DNA from: DTU098 sp964498525
Lineage (GTDB): Bacteria > Bacillota > Desulfotomaculia > Desulfotomaculales > Pelotomaculaceae
NCBI GenBank assembly: GCA_964498525.1
Contig: CAZCGU010000026.1
Location: 1 to 5,712, forward strand
Direction of reading: 5' to 3'
Length of the DNA stretch: 5,712 bases
This document shows, in pieces, positions 5,035 to 5,712 of the stretch. The notes below the pieces were generated by a model. It made no database searches. It was not told the origin of the DNA and saw only the letters and a list, made by a program, of their open reading frames with translations. A program made the translations under genes and the position numbers. Each line of letters starts with the position of its first letter. The first letter of the stretch is position 1.

Positions 5035-5712
5035 CTAATTATCCGGAACGAAACTGAAGTTATAATACATCGAATCATCCTGGGAAGTACAGGTATTTAC
5101 GTCATACCTGTCCCAGTAGATGGTCCCGCTGGCCCTGCCGTTACTGACCGTACCTGAAATATAGGCGTCGTCTATGATCTGGCTGTAGCATTCCCGCGGG
5201 TTGATGGGGGTAGCCTTATATAGATTTTTAGCATCATAAACCAGTTTGGCCAGGAAGCCAGCGCCGGTCAAATCCACAGTTTCGTCCATGTCCTGGGTCC
5301 GCAGCCAGTAACTGGTGTCCTCTATTACGCCATGATGGCTCCGGTTGACAAAGGACCACCAAAAGTCATATCCGCCGTACTGGTTTTGAATATCAACCGA
5401 GAGCCAGAGGCCGGTGGCGCCGGTTCCCAATCTAATCCGGCCTTTTCTGTTATTTAACTCCTCCATATTGTGATTCTCCCCTGAAACGAAGCTAATCCGG
5501 ACCGGGAAAACCAGATCGGTGGGCTTTACTTCAAAGGAAACGCCGTTACTCTCCTTGCCTTCCACGGTTACAGCCACATCGCCGTTGGCGGCGCCGCCGG
5601 GAACCCTGGCAATAATGGACGTGGGCGACCAGGAGATAATTTCCCTGGCCGGAATATCGTTAAAGGTAACCTCGCTGCTTTCCTGGGTGGCTCCGAAGCC
5701 CCTGCCGGTGAT
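5035..5712 (-). CDS. Secreted modular protein, copy A (C-terminal 225 codons only, enters from the window edge)
   Basis: The frame is open from the window end to TAG at 5037-5035, so this is the 3' part of an upstream paralogue and not a 180-residue gene beginning at the GTG at 5577. The first residues visible, ITGRGFG, fall inside the second IPT/TIG domain and match copy B from residue 1139. The TIG part has 9 differences in 66 residues. The following C-terminal domain (5038-5520) is much more divergent and carries a net 5-residue insertion near ATPINPRE. Cys1333 of copy B is Trp here. The 3' spacer and stem-loop match those of copy B. Upstream domains are outside the window; by homology they are expected to resemble copy B. 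Confidence 0.9.
   Translation of the reverse strand: MTGRGFGATQESSEVTFNDIPAREIISWSPTSIIARVPGGAANGDVAVTVEGKESNGVSFEVKPTDLVFPVRISFVSGENHNMEELNNRKGRIRLGTGATGLWLSVDIQNQYGGYDFWWSFVNRSHHGVIEDTSYWLRTQDMDETVDLTGAGFLAKLVYDAKNLYKATPINPRECYSQIIDDAYISGTVSNGRASGTIYWDRYDVNTCTSQDDSMYYNFSFVPDN

Larger units (their letters stand above)
4493..5712. repeat. Long direct repeat, right member (partner 1-1202)
   Basis: This member is 18 bp longer than its partner. The difference is 3 bp net in the spacer and 15 bp (5 codons) in the C-terminal domain. Divergence is uneven: very low in the signal-peptide region, zero in the 115-bp block, high in the C-terminal domain. Confidence 0.9.

Noticed and set aside
5035..5577. 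Separate 180-residue gene starting at a GTG at 5577
   Set aside because: The frame stays open to the window edge and the upstream residues continue a TIG domain that aligns with copy B, so the GTG is an internal valine codon.
1..5712. Assembly artefact duplicating one gene end
   Set aside because: The two repeated ends differ by many substitutions and in-frame indels, with domain-specific divergence, which is not expected from a misassembly.

Overview
The window holds one complete gene and the facing ends of two paralogues. All three lie on the minus strand in head-to-tail order, so this is a slice through a tandem gene array. In transcription order they are: the last 225 codons of an upstream copy (A, 5712 to 5035), a complete 1358-residue copy (B, 4616 to 540), and the first 41 codons of a downstream copy (C, 124 to 1). 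The repeat period is about 4.49 kb. Positions 1-1202 align with 4493-5712.

Copy B encodes a large secreted modular protein. From the N terminus it has a signal peptide, a Pro/Ala/Gly-rich linker, seven 52-residue repeats that fit a seven-bladed beta-propeller, an internal type I dockerin with two Ca-binding loops, an IPT/TIG domain, a ZU5-like beta segment, a papain/C39-like cysteine peptidase with Cys798, His890 and Asp914 in family motifs, an unassigned beta-rich segment, a second IPT/TIG domain, and an unrecognised C-terminal domain of about 156 residues. The two visible versions of that last domain differ strongly, while the second TIG domain, the signal peptide and the spacers are well conserved.

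The spacers (125-539 and 4617-5034) are two copies of one roughly 416-bp non-coding module. Reading along the minus strand, each has a block just after the stop codon that is identical over 115 bp and contains a 12-bp stem-loop. Two abutting smaller hairpins follow (the first overlaps the block's edge), then a 12-bp palindrome, a -10-like TATAAT, an inverted repeat in the presumed leader, and a very strong Shine-Dalgarno 5 nt before the ATG. Each gene therefore appears to carry its own promoter.

Organism: the AGGAGGG ribosome binding sites, AT-rich promoters beside roughly 50% GC coding sequence, and the combination of these repeats with dockerin and IPT/TIG domains suggest an anaerobic Bacillota, possibly Peptococcaceae-like (Pelotomaculum or Desulfotomaculum relatives). 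That placement is inference from style, not a database match. Plus-strand open frames, including the one at 299-499, look like chance or shadow frames. No tRNA, rRNA, CRISPR array, transposase or reverse transcriptase was seen.
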